In this document: positions 1 through 7,378 of the stretch, in pieces
How positions within the stretch are numbered: position 1 is the first letter of the stretch
How the letters are laid out: every line of letters starts with the position of its first letter
From: UKL13-2 sp040006575
GTDB taxonomy: Bacteria > Pseudomonadota > Gammaproteobacteria > Burkholderiales > Usitatibacteraceae
NCBI GenBank assembly: GCA_040006575.1
Contig: JBDTWS010000147.1
Span: 1 to 10,123 of the forward strand
DNA: 10,123 nucleotides
Direction of reading: 5' to 3'
Notes under the pieces: generated by a model
Told to the model about the DNA's origin: nothing
What the model saw: only the letters and a program-made list of their open reading frames with translations
Databases searched by the model: none
Translations under genes and position numbers: made by a program

Positions 1-87
1 GAAACCGGTAAACGACTGCAAAGGCTATGGTTGAAAATGAGGGTTAAAAATATTTTCGACAGAAAGCGGGAGCGGCCTTGAAGCGCG
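1..87. other. Non-coding left edge downstream of ggt
   Basis: These 87 bp follow the ggt stop on the minus strand. I see no hairpin with a T-run, no repeat and no supported gene, so the transcript end of gabD-ggt probably lies beyond the window or uses Rho. Confidence 0.4.
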
Positions 88-1884
88 CTAACGTCCGCGC
101 ACCACACCCTCGCGGCGTGGATCCGCGCCGCCCTGCCAGCCTTCCGAAGTGCGCATGATGCCATGTAATCCGCTGGTCATCTCGAAGGTCCGCACCTCGT
201 GGCCCAGCGCCTTCAGCGGGCCGATCAGGTTTTCGTAGGGCGTGTCTTTTTCGATTTCGGTCGGGCCGTTGCGGCTGCCGAAATGCGGCAGCGAAATGGC
301 GGCCTGGATGTCCATGTTCCAATCCAGCGCCGCGATCAGTGTCTTGGCCAGGTAATTGATGATGATGGGCCCGCCGGGACTGCCGAGCACCAGGTGCAGG
401 CGGTCCTTGCTGTCGAACACCAGCGTCGGTGACATGGCGCTGCGCGGGCGTTTGCCGGCCTGAACTGAATTGGCAACCAGCACGCCATTGACGGTGGGCA
501 CCATCGAGAAATCGGTGAGCTGGTTGTTGAGCAGGAAGCCGTGCACCAGGATGCGGCTGCCGAACCCGGACTCGATGGTCGTGGTCATGCTCACCGCATT
601 ACCGTCACCGTCGACAATGGAAATTTGCGTGGTCGATGGAAATTCCAATGTGTCGCCATCGGCCATCGCTACCTGTTTGGCATCGGGCACGCCCGCCTCG
701 GCCCGGCCCATTGTTTTTTCAGGGCGGATGAGCGCACTGCGCCTTTGCAGGTACGCGGCGGAGAGCAAGCCTTCAACAGGAATACGCGTGAAGCGCTCGT
801 CCGCGGCGTAACGATCGCGGTCCGCGTACGCGAGCCGTTCCGCTTCGGAAATGAGATGAACGGCCTCAGTGGAACCCGGCCGCACCGCTTTCATATCGAA
901 GCGTTCAAGCTCGCCCAGTATCTGCAGGATGGCGATGCCACCCGACGACGGCGGTGGCATGCCGCACAATTTGTAGGCGCGATATTTTCCGCAGACGGGG
1001 TCCAGCGCGCGCGCACGATAATCGCGCAGGTCCGCTTCAGACAACGTGCCGGGATTGGTGGGATGCGATTGCACGGCGTCGGCGATGTCGTGCGCCAGCG
1101 CGCCGGTGTAAAACGCATCGGGGCCTTCTTTCGCGATGCGCTTCAACACAGCCGCGAATTCAGGATTCCGGATGATGGTGCCGATAGCTTTAGCCTTGCC
1201 GTCCGGCTGGTAAAAAAGCGCCCGCGCTTTCACGTCATTGGGCAGCGTGACATCGACGGCAAGTTGCGCATACATGCGCGGTGAAATGGGATAGCCGCTT
1301 TCGGCCAGCTTGATGGCCGGTTCAAACAGCGCCGCCCAAGGCAATTTCCCGTGCTTCGCATGCGCCAACTCCAGCATGCGCAATACACCGGGCACACCGA
1401 CCGAGCGGCCGCCGACCACCGCATTGAAATAGCGCACGGGCTTGCCGTCAGGTCCGAGGAATAATTCGGGTGTTGCACCTTTTGGCGCTTCCTCGCGGCC
1501 ATCGTAAGCGATGACGGAATTTTTCTTCGCGTCGAAATGCATCAGGAACGCACCACCGCCGATGCCGGAGGATTGCGGCTCGACAAGATTCAGCACCAGT
1601 TGCACGGCGATGGCCGCGTCGGTCGCGCTGCCGCCCTTGTCGAGGATGGCCAGGCCCACATCGGCTGCCAGCGGATGCGCGGCCACCACCATGTATTTTT
1701 TGGCGATGACCGCTTTTTTCTCGGTGAAGCCGGACGCGACTTCGGGGTTGGCCGGCAGGTCGCTGCTGCGCTGCGCGGTCGCGCACGTGGCGAACATCGC
1801 AACCGTGGCCACCATCGACAGCATCGCGCAATGGATACGCACGCCGCGCCTGCCTGCTATGGATGCACCGTCACGACTAGACAT
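88..1884 (-). CDS. ggt: Gamma-glutamyltransferase (gamma-glutamyl hydrolase), exported
   Basis: This gene encodes an N-terminal-nucleophile enzyme that removes the gamma-glutamyl group from glutathione and similar compounds, by hydrolysis or by transfer to amino acids, normally in the periplasm. With the start at 1884 the protein is 598 residues, close to the 580 of E. coli Ggt. Residues 1-37 look like a signal peptide: Arg12-Arg13 and Arg16, a hydrophobic stretch at 19-35, then ATA before Gln38. Family motifs are clear: SGIGGG near 106-111, DGRE with the substrate-carboxylate Arg130, and TTQISIVDGDGNAV, whose first Thr (Thr418) is the expected autocleavage site and nucleophile. NNQLTDF (Asp458), GKRPRSAMSPT (Ser482) and GSPGG at 501-505 (oxyanion region) follow. 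The protein ends in the usual ADPRREG. An in-frame ATG at 1941 would overlap gabD by 65 bp and lengthen the tail before the signal, so 1884 is preferred; ATG 1824 is also possible. The start overlaps the gabD end by 8 bp and has only a weak ribosome binding site. Confidence 0.95.
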   Translation of the reverse strand: MSSRDGASIAGRRGVRIHCAMLSMVATVAMFATCATAQRSSDLPANPEVASGFTEKKAVIAKKYMVVAAHPLAADVGLAILDKGGSATDAAIAVQLVLNLVEPQSSGIGGGAFLMHFDAKKNSVIAYDGREEAPKGATPELFLGPDGKPVRYFNAVVGGRSVGVPGVLRMLELAHAKHGKLPWAALFEPAIKLAESGYPISPRMYAQLAVDVTLPNDVKARALFYQPDGKAKAIGTIIRNPEFAAVLKRIAKEGPDAFYTGALAHDIADAVQSHPTNPGTLSEADLRDYRARALDPVCGKYRAYKLCGMPPPSSGGIAILQILGELERFDMKAVRPGSTEAVHLISEAERLAYADRDRYAADERFTRIPVEGLLSAAYLQRRSALIRPEKTMGRAEAGVPDAKQVAMADGDTLEFPSTTQISIVDGDGNAVSMTTTIESGFGSRILVHGFLLNNQLTDFSMVPTVNGVLVANSVQAGKRPRSAMSPTLVFDSKDRLHLVLGSPGGPIIINYLAKTLIAALDWNMDIQAAISLPHFGSRNGPTEIEKDTPYENLIGPLKALGHEVRTFEMTSGLHGIMRTSEGWQGGADPRREGVVRGR

Positions 1885-3361
1885 TGATGCACAAATACTT
1901 GATCTCGAGATAGTCCTCGATCCCGTATTTCGATCCTTCACGCCCCAGCCCGGATTGCTTCACGCCGCCGAAGGGCGCAACTTCGTTCGAGAAAATGCCG
2001 GTGTTGATGCCGACCATGCCGGATTCCAGCGCCTCGCCGACGCGAAACACACGGCCCACGTCGCGCGCGTAAAAATAGGAAGCCAATCCGAACTCGCTGT
2101 CGTTGGCCAGTTGCACCGCTTCCGCTTCGGTGTCGAACTTGATCAGCGGCGCCACCGGCCCGAAGGTTTCTTCCTTCGACACTTTCGCGCTCATCGGCAC
2201 ATTCGTCAGCAGCGTGGGTTCGAAAAATCTTCCGCCCAGCGCATGCCGCTTCCCGCCGCTTTCCACTTTTGCGCCTTTTGCGATGGCATCGGCCAGGTGC
2301 GCCTCCACCTTGGCCAGTCCCTGCTCATCGATCAGCGGGCCGATGTTCACACCGGCCTCGGTGCCGCGCCCGACCTTGAGCGATGACATTTTTGCCTTGA
2401 GCTTGCCGGCGAACGCATCGTAAACGGCAGCCTGCACATAAATGCGATTGGCCGATACGCAGGTCTGACCCGCGTTGCGGTACTTGGACTGCATCAGGCC
2501 CTCCGCAGCAGCGTCAAGATCGGCATCATCGAACACGATGAACGGCGCATTGCCGCCCAGCTCCAGCGAGAGCTTCTTGATGGTGTCCGCGCTCTGCCGC
2601 ATGAGGATGCGGCCGACTTCGGTGGAGCCCGTGAAGCTCAGTTTGCGTACGATCGGATTGGCGCACATCTCCTTGCCGATTTCGATGGAGGAATCCGCGC
2701 TACCGGTGACGATGTTCAATACGCCTTTCGGAATGCCGGCGCGATGCGCGAGCTCCGCCATCGCCAGCGCCGAAAACGGCGTTTGCTCGGCCGGCTTGAT
2801 CACCATCGTGCAGCCCGCTGCCAGTGCCGGCCCCGCTTTGCGCGTGATCATCGCATTGGGAAAATTCCACGGCGTGATCGCGGCTGTGACGCCGATCGGT
2901 TGCTTGATCACCACCAGCCGCTTGTCCGCCATGTGCGGCGGGATCACGTCGCCATAAACGCGTTTGCCTTCCTCGGCAAACCATTCGATGAACGATGCGC
3001 CATACAACACTTCGCCCTTCGCTTCGGCCAGCGGCTTGCCCTGTTCGGTGGTGAGGATGAGCGCGAGATCATCGGCGTGCTGCAGCATCAGGTCATACCA
3101 TTTACGCAGCAGCAGCGAACGCTGTTTTGCGGTCAGCACGCGCCACGCGGGCAGGGCGGCATTCGCGGCGTCGATGGCGCGCTTCGTTTCCGCGCCACCG
3201 CATTCCGGCACGCTGCCGATAATCGCGCCGTCAGCGGGATTGTCGACATCGAAGCGCCTGCCTGAATCCGCTTCAATCCATTCGCCGTTCACATAGCTTT
3301 GTGTGCGGAACAGGGAGGGGTCTTTAAGCGGCGGCAGCTTCAGGTCGTTGGGGGCATTCAT
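1877..3361 (-). CDS. gabD: NAD(P)-dependent succinate-semialdehyde dehydrogenase (GabD type; possibly glutarate-semialdehyde)
   Basis: This is a cytosolic aldehyde dehydrogenase of 494 residues (E. coli GabD has 482). The family oxidises succinate semialdehyde, the product of GABA transamination, to succinate; close relatives (DavD) act on glutarate semialdehyde from lysine breakdown, and sequence alone does not separate the two. Visible motifs are PWNFP with Asn166, FTGSTEVG at 243-250 (dinucleotide fold), LELGGN with the general base Glu267, and NAGQTC with the catalytic Cys301. EETFGPV at 397-403 and the GabD-like ending PFGGVKQSGLGREGSKYGIE at 463-482 complete the set. The start is ATG 3361: GGAG lies 6 bases upstream and a promoter just before it. 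The frame stays open to 3592, but that extension has no family homology. Cys301 is followed by Val-Ser, so the second Cys of the CVC loop found in human SSADH is absent. The last codons overlap the start of ggt. Confidence 0.93.
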   Translation of the reverse strand: MNAPNDLKLPPLKDPSLFRTQSYVNGEWIEADSGRRFDVDNPADGAIIGSVPECGGAETKRAIDAANAALPAWRVLTAKQRSLLLRKWYDLMLQHADDLALILTTEQGKPLAEAKGEVLYGASFIEWFAEEGKRVYGDVIPPHMADKRLVVIKQPIGVTAAITPWNFPNAMITRKAGPALAAGCTMVIKPAEQTPFSALAMAELAHRAGIPKGVLNIVTGSADSSIEIGKEMCANPIVRKLSFTGSTEVGRILMRQSADTIKKLSLELGGNAPFIVFDDADLDAAAEGLMQSKYRNAGQTCVSANRIYVQAAVYDAFAGKLKAKMSSLKVGRGTEAGVNIGPLIDEQGLAKVEAHLADAIAKGAKVESGGKRHALGGRFFEPTLLTNVPMSAKVSKEETFGPVAPLIKFDTEAEAVQLANDSEFGLASYFYARDVGRVFRVGEALESGMVGINTGIFSNEVAPFGGVKQSGLGREGSKYGIEDYLEIKYLCINV

Positions 3362-3367
3362 GCGGAA

Positions 3368-3371
3368 CTCC
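3368..3371 (-). promoter_or_regulatory. Ribosome binding site of gabD
   Basis: On the minus strand GGAG lies 6 bases before the ATG at 3361. It decides the gabD start against the in-frame ATG at 3592, which would add 77 non-homologous residues. Confidence 0.7.
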
Positions 3372-3405
3372 GGGAAATGGTGCCGGGACGGCGGGGAGGC
3401 GAAAA

Positions 3406-3411
3406 AGTATA
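3406..3411 (-). promoter_or_regulatory. Candidate sigma-70 extended -10 box of gabD-ggt
   Basis: On the minus strand the sequence TGC-TATACT forms an extended -10 element (TGn before a five-of-six TATAAT match). Transcription would start near 3399, leaving about 38 bases of leader before the gabD ATG. No good -35 box lies 16-18 bases upstream, as is common for extended -10 promoters. It was found by eye only. Confidence 0.4.
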
Positions 3412-3430
3412 GCAGCGAGGCAAATTCAAC

Positions 3431-3466
3431 GAATGCGAGGAATGCGTGGAATGCAATGAAGGCGAC
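3431..3466. repeat. Short 9-bp tandem repeat upstream of gabD
   Basis: Read on the plus strand, three consecutive 9-base units begin at 3431, 3440 and 3449 (gaatgcgag, gaatgcgtg, gaatgcaat). A fourth, more degenerate unit (gaaggcgac) follows. The repeat sits between the M61 gene and the candidate gabD promoter, about 30-70 bp upstream of the predicted transcription start. It could be a slippage product or a set of helically phased binding sites; nothing in the sequence decides this. Confidence 0.5.
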
Positions 3467-3522
3467 GATTGCGCCGGATTCGACAAGCCAGCCGCGAGAA
3501 AGTTTGCCCGGAAAACTCCAAA

Positions 3523-5412
3523 CTAACCCAGCAACCAGGCGTTGCGACGCCCCTTGGCATCGATCGGTGTATCCCGCATGGTCAGCGAACACGTCTGCGC
3601 GCCAATTGCCTGCAGCGTGACCTCTGCGCTGAACAATTCGTCGCGACGGAATGCCGTCAATGTCACTTTGTCGCCGGCTTCATGGGTACGCAGCCGTTTC
3701 TCCAGCGTCACTCCGTTCACGCGCAACCCATCAACGGCGATCACCGCGTCGCCCGCCGACAAGCCCGCAAGTTGCGCAGCGCCACCATCGAATACCTGGG
3801 ATAGCCGCGCATCGCCATTTGCATCCGCGGTCACGCGCGCACCCAGTGTGATCGGTGCCGCATCGTCCGGCTTTACCTGCCCGGGAATTTTCCACGACAG
3901 GTCGATGCCGACCACCTCAAACAACGGCGCAAGATCGAGGTCCGGCGTGCCTTCGACTGCGTGCGCAAAAAAATCCCCAAGCGCAATGCCGCTGATGCGT
4001 TCGGCGACTTCCTGAATCCCGTTTTCCGGCACGCCCAGCCCGGTCTTGCCGTATTCATTCCACAGCGCACGCATCACGTCATCCAGCGACGTGGCGCCGT
4101 GCGTGCGCTGGCGCAGCGTCAGGTCAAGCGCCAGGCCGATCATCGCACCTTTCTGGTAATAGCTGACGATGGCATTCGGCGAGTTTTCATCCTGCCGGTA
4201 GTACTTGATCCAGGCATCGAAGCTGGAATCGGCCACGCTTTGCTTGAGGCGACCGGACTGGGAGGTGACGCGGCCGATATTTTCAGCGATCAATTCAAGA
4301 TACGACAATGGCTCGATCAGCCGGCTGCGCGACAACACCAGGTCGTCGTAGTAACTGGTTACGCCTTCGAAAAACCACAGTAGCCGCGTGTAGTTTTCCT
4401 GCGCCATATCGTAAGGAACAAATGCGGCGGGCTTGATGCGCTTCACGTTCCAGGTGTGAAAGTATTCGTGCGAGGCCAGCCCGAGGAAACGCCGGTAGCC
4501 ATTGCTGATTTTCTTCTCGCCCTTTTGCGCGGGCAGCGGCAAGTCATCGCGATTGCAGAACAGCGCGGTTGAGGCGCGATGCTCAAGGCCGCCATATCCG
4601 TCGCCGGTCGCCATGACCAGGAACCAGTATTCGCTCATGGGTGCCATCTCGGTTTTGGGCTCGAACAGGCGAATCTGTGTCTCACAAATTTTCTTCAGGT
4701 CGGCGCAAAGCCGGTCGAGGTCGGCGCGGTGGCGGCCGGTAATGGCGATGTGATGGATGACGCCACAGGCCACGAAGCTGGCGTGCGCGAACGTGCCCAT
4801 CTCCACAGGGTGATCGACCAGTTCATCATAGTTTTCGGCGCAGAAATGGCCGAACGATTTCGGCTTTCCAAAGGAAACACCAGCAATGGCGGCTGTCTTC
4901 AGCTTCTTTTGACCTGCAAGCCGCGTGGGTGCTGGAGTTTGAGTTAGCGAAGTGGCGATTTTCCAGACCGCGTATCGATCTCCCTCGGGCGCGACGATTT
5001 CAACTTCGCAAGGGGCTGCCTCCCGGCCCAGCGGCAGCAGGAACACACTGGTGCCGTTGAAAAACGCGTGCGATTCGTCGAGGTGCGCGGCGCGGACCGA
5101 CAAGTCCCATGCGTAGATTTCGCAAGTCACCGTCAGTGGCCCAGTTACACCGCCGGCGCATTGCCACGTGGCCTTGTCGATCTTGGTGCAGGCCACGGGT
5201 TTGCCAGCCGATTCCGCTCGCAGGGTCACGATATGCCGGGCAAATTCGCGAATCATGTAGCTGCCCGGAATCCAGGCGGGCAGCATGAATTCCTGGCCGT
5301 CGGCATCAGGGTCCGTGACCGTGACGCTGACTTCAAAAAGATGCGCGGACGGATTTTTGGGAAAGATGCGGTAGAGGACAGGCGGAAGCGGGCGGGGCGC
5401 GGACGTTTTCAT
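3523..5412 (-). CDS. M61-family (glycyl) aminopeptidase with C-terminal PDZ domain
   Basis: This is a zinc metallopeptidase of MEROPS family M61, whose characterised member, the Sphingomonas glycyl aminopeptidase, releases N-terminal Gly or Ala from peptides. The chosen protein has 629 residues. An N-terminal beta-rich domain carries the family motif LPAWIPGSYMIREF near 44-57. GDGYGGLEH (270-278) precedes the catalytic region. The zinc site is HEYFH at 315-319, followed by WNVKRIKP and the third ligand Glu349 in WFFEG. The conserved YYQKGA lies near 418-423. A PDZ domain spans about 523-603 (GLSAGDAVIAVDGLRV). No signal peptide is visible, so it is probably cytoplasmic. ATG 5412 is chosen because family similarity (VLYRIFPKNPSAHLFEV) begins just after it; the frame is open to an ATG at 5478. 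No strong ribosome binding site is seen. The gene is divergent from the first binding-protein gene and lies 161 bp upstream of gabD in the same direction. Confidence 0.9.
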   Translation of the reverse strand: MKTSAPRPLPPVLYRIFPKNPSAHLFEVSVTVTDPDADGQEFMLPAWIPGSYMIREFARHIVTLRAESAGKPVACTKIDKATWQCAGGVTGPLTVTCEIYAWDLSVRAAHLDESHAFFNGTSVFLLPLGREAAPCEVEIVAPEGDRYAVWKIATSLTQTPAPTRLAGQKKLKTAAIAGVSFGKPKSFGHFCAENYDELVDHPVEMGTFAHASFVACGVIHHIAITGRHRADLDRLCADLKKICETQIRLFEPKTEMAPMSEYWFLVMATGDGYGGLEHRASTALFCNRDDLPLPAQKGEKKISNGYRRFLGLASHEYFHTWNVKRIKPAAFVPYDMAQENYTRLLWFFEGVTSYYDDLVLSRSRLIEPLSYLELIAENIGRVTSQSGRLKQSVADSSFDAWIKYYRQDENSPNAIVSYYQKGAMIGLALDLTLRQRTHGATSLDDVMRALWNEYGKTGLGVPENGIQEVAERISGIALGDFFAHAVEGTPDLDLAPLFEVVGIDLSWKIPGQVKPDDAAPITLGARVTADANGDARLSQVFDGGAAQLAGLSAGDAVIAVDGLRVNGVTLEKRLRTHEAGDKVTLTAFRRDELFSAEVTLQAIGAQTCSLTMRDTPIDAKGRRNAWLLG

Positions 5413-5532
5413 GCCCGCAAGGTTACCGAAAAATGCGTAATCGCGAAGGATTCGTTTATGATGGTTTGGTGGTTGCATATTGGTTATGCGCTGTTCACGC
5501 GCTGGTTGAATTTACTCACTGAGGAATAAAAC
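5413..5532. promoter_or_regulatory. Divergent intergenic region between the M61 gene and the first binding-protein gene
   Basis: These 120 bp must hold the promoter of the plus-strand gene and probably that of the minus-strand M61 gene. On the plus strand TATGAT at 5457-5462 is the best -10 candidate, but no convincing -35 lies at the right distance. No clear operator palindrome was seen. The region is marked by its position rather than by strong motifs. Confidence 0.35.
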
Positions 5533-7134
5533 ATGAAGCAGCTAATCCCGATTATTTTTGCTGCCGCCATCGGTGTGGGTGCGGCCATCGGCGGCTCCGC
5601 GGTTGACGCGAAGACGCTGCGCTGGGCCAGCCAGGGCGATATCGCGACACACGATCCGCATGCGCAGAACGAATCGTTCAACAACCAGTTCAACGGCCAG
5701 ATTTACGAGCAGCTGCTGGTGCGCGACAAGGCCATGAAGCCGATCCCCGGCCTCGCCACAGAATGGAAGCAGACCTCGCCGACGGTGTGGATATTCAAGC
5801 TGCGCCAGGGCGTGACCTGGCATGACGGCTCCAAATTCACGGCGGACGATGTGGTGTTCTCCATCAACCGCTCAGCCGCCGATACCTCGAACATGAAGGT
5901 GTATGGCGTAGCCGTGGGCAAACCGCGCAAGATCGACGACTACACCGTGGAGCTGACCACGCCGGTGCCCAACCCGGTGATGATCGACATGCTCAGCGCC
6001 GGCAATATTTTCATCATGAGCAAGGCGTGGAGCGAAAAGAACAAGGTCGAGAAGCCGCAGGATTTCAAGAACAAGGAAGAGACCTTCGCCATTCGCAATG
6101 CGATGGGCACAGGCCCGTTCATGCTGGTGTCGCGTGAACCCGATGTGAAGACGGTGCTGAAGAAAAATCCCAACTGGTGGGGCCTCAAGGAAAAGCGCTT
6201 TGAAGGCAATGTCGATGAAGTGATCTACACGCCGATCAAATCGCCACAGACGCGTGTGGCTGCCTTGCTGACGGGCGACGTCGATTTCATCCTCGACCCG
6301 CCGGTCCAAGACTTGGAAAAACTGAAGCAGGAAAAATCACTGCGGGTGTACGAAGGCCAGGAAAACCGCGTGATCTTCATCGGCATGGACCAGGCGCGTG
6401 ACGAACTGCTGTACTCCAACGTCAAGGGCAAGAACCCGTTCAAGGACCGCCGCGTGCGCCTGGCGCTGTACCAGGCTGCCGATGTGGATGCGTTGAAGAA
6501 GACGGTGATGCGCGGCTTGTCGGTACCGACCGCAATTAATCTCTCCGCGCCCAAGGGTGCCGGCATTCCCGATTCGATGGACAAGCGCTATCCGCTCGAT
6601 ATCGCCGCATCGAAAAAGCTGCTGGCTGAAGCCGGTTATCCCAATGGGTTTGAAGTGACGATGGATTGCCCGAACGATCGCTATATCAACGACGAAAAAA
6701 TCTGCGTCGCGCTGGCGGCGATGTGGTCGAAGATCGGCGTGACCGTAAAAGTCGCAGCGATTCCGAAAGCCAACTATTTCCCGAAAGTGCAGAAGCTCGA
6801 TACGAGCATGTACATGCTGGGCTGGGGCGGCGCCACCACCGATGCCATGTTCACCCTCAAACCGGTACTGCACAGCCGCAACGACAAGGGCGCGGGCGAA
6901 TATAACTGGGGTAACTACAAGCTTGCCGAGTTCGACGACCTCATCGACAAAGCCGAGCAGGAAATGGACATGAAGAAACGCCAGGAGTTGATCAACAAGG
7001 CGATGCAGATGCACCATGACAACATCTTCCACATCCCCCTGCACCTGCAGGTGATTCCGTGGGCATCGAAATCCTCTATCTCGGCCGTGCACCGGCCGGA
7101 TAACTGGCTGGAAGTCAGCTGGGTGAAGATGTAG
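5533..7134 (+). CDS. Periplasmic peptide-type ABC transporter substrate-binding protein (SBP_bac_5), copy A
   Basis: This protein belongs to the family that includes DppA, OppA, GsiB and NikA: periplasmic receptors that deliver peptides or similar solutes to an ABC importer. It has 533 residues, typical for the family. Residues 1-26 form a signal peptide (Lys2, hydrophobic core, VDA before Lys27) without a lipobox Cys. Family signatures include LRWASQGDIATHDPH (29-43), WHDGSKFTADDVVFSINR (96-113), GTGPF (192-196), NPNWWG (212-217), FKDRRVRLALYQA (303-315), AEAGYPNG (365-372) and the late HIPLH (500-504). Cys379 and Cys391 are the only cysteines in the mature protein and are conserved in copy B, so a disulfide is likely. 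The start is fixed by GAGGA at 5521-5525, seven bases upstream. A strong terminator follows the stop, so the gene is probably monocistronic. The ligand cannot be named; no permease or ATPase gene is in the window. Confidence 0.92.
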   Translation: MKQLIPIIFAAAIGVGAAIGGSAVDAKTLRWASQGDIATHDPHAQNESFNNQFNGQIYEQLLVRDKAMKPIPGLATEWKQTSPTVWIFKLRQGVTWHDGSKFTADDVVFSINRSAADTSNMKVYGVAVGKPRKIDDYTVELTTPVPNPVMIDMLSAGNIFIMSKAWSEKNKVEKPQDFKNKEETFAIRNAMGTGPFMLVSREPDVKTVLKKNPNWWGLKEKRFEGNVDEVIYTPIKSPQTRVAALLTGDVDFILDPPVQDLEKLKQEKSLRVYEGQENRVIFIGMDQARDELLYSNVKGKNPFKDRRVRLALYQAADVDALKKTVMRGLSVPTAINLSAPKGAGIPDSMDKRYPLDIAASKKLLAEAGYPNGFEVTMDCPNDRYINDEKICVALAAMWSKIGVTVKVAAIPKANYFPKVQKLDTSMYMLGWGGATTDAMFTLKPVLHSRNDKGAGEYNWGNYKLAEFDDLIDKAEQEMDMKKRQELINKAMQMHHDNIFHIPLHLQVIPWASKSSISAVHRPDNWLEVSWVKM

Positions 7135-7150
7135 GGAATGAAATGAATGC

Positions 7151-7177
7151 AAGGGCCGGCGTTTCCGGCCCTTTCTT
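7151..7177 (+). terminator. Intrinsic terminator of binding-protein gene A
   Basis: A perfect 9-bp stem, AAGGGCCGG (7151-7159) and CCGGCCCTT (7165-7173), encloses a 5-base loop. It is followed by a short T-rich tail (TTTCTTC). It starts 16 bases after the stop at 7134. The GC-rich stem is strong although the T-run is interrupted. Confidence 0.85.
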
Positions 7178-7222
7178 CGCCTGCTTGCAGCCAACTGACA
7201 TTGAGTCGCTCCTGAAAAAACA

Positions 7223-7329
7223 CCGTCGTCCTCGCTCAGGGTGAAAGCATGTTTTCACCCCAGTGTCGTTTGCTTGCGCTAGCGTAATTTTACGAACGCC
7301 GCTGGATCCCCGCCTGCGCGGGACGACGG
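7223..7329. repeat. Composite palindromic intergenic element bounded by a 9-bp inverted repeat
   Basis: CCGTCGTCC at 7223-7231 is the exact reverse complement of GGACGACGG at 7321-7329. Between them lie a hairpin GGGTGAAA / TTTCACCC (7239-7246, 7253-7260, 6-base loop), the near-palindrome TTGCGCTAGCGTAA (7271-7284 region), and a GC-rich hairpin CCCGC / GCGGG (7309-7313, 7318-7322). The segment at about 7302-7329 (TGGATCCCCGCCTGCGCGGG then ACGACGG) resembles the short dispersed CCCGC-TGCGCGGG palindromes common between genes in beta- and gammaproteobacteria. It is probably a non-coding REP-like repeat rather than a transposon with its own gene. Its copy number in the genome cannot be seen here. 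Confidence 0.6.
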
Positions 7330-7378
7330 GATTAATATGATTGACGGGCTTACCGTTAGATAAATCACCGAGGTCACC

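Noticed and set aside
541..1284. Long plus-strand open frame opposite ggt (247 codons)
   Set aside because: Antisense shadow of a well-supported gene in GC-rich DNA; Arg/His/Gly-rich translation without any recognisable motif.
1511..2386. Long plus-strand open frame spanning the gabD-ggt junction (291 codons)
   Set aside because: It lies antisense to two certain genes, has low-complexity composition and shows no domain.
3501..3524. Inverted repeat AGTTTG / CAAACT at the M61 stop codon as a terminator
   Set aside because: Only 6 bp with a 12-base loop, AT-rich, and followed by a poor T-run; too weak to call.
3362..3592. 77-residue N-terminal extension of gabD with a hydrophobic, membrane-like stretch
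   Set aside because: GabD is cytosolic and the homologous part begins after Met at 3361, which has a good ribosome binding site; the extension overlaps the M61 coding end and contains the promoter candidate.
6337..7194. Long minus-strand open frame opposite binding protein A (285 codons)
   Set aside because: His/Arg-rich antisense shadow; it also runs through the terminator of the sense gene.
7336..7369. Promoter for binding protein B from TATGAT (7336-7341) or TTGACG (7341-7346)
   Set aside because: TATGAT has no -35 at 16-18 bp, and TTGACG has no -10 at the right distance (nearest AT-rich hexamers are only 10-14 bp away).
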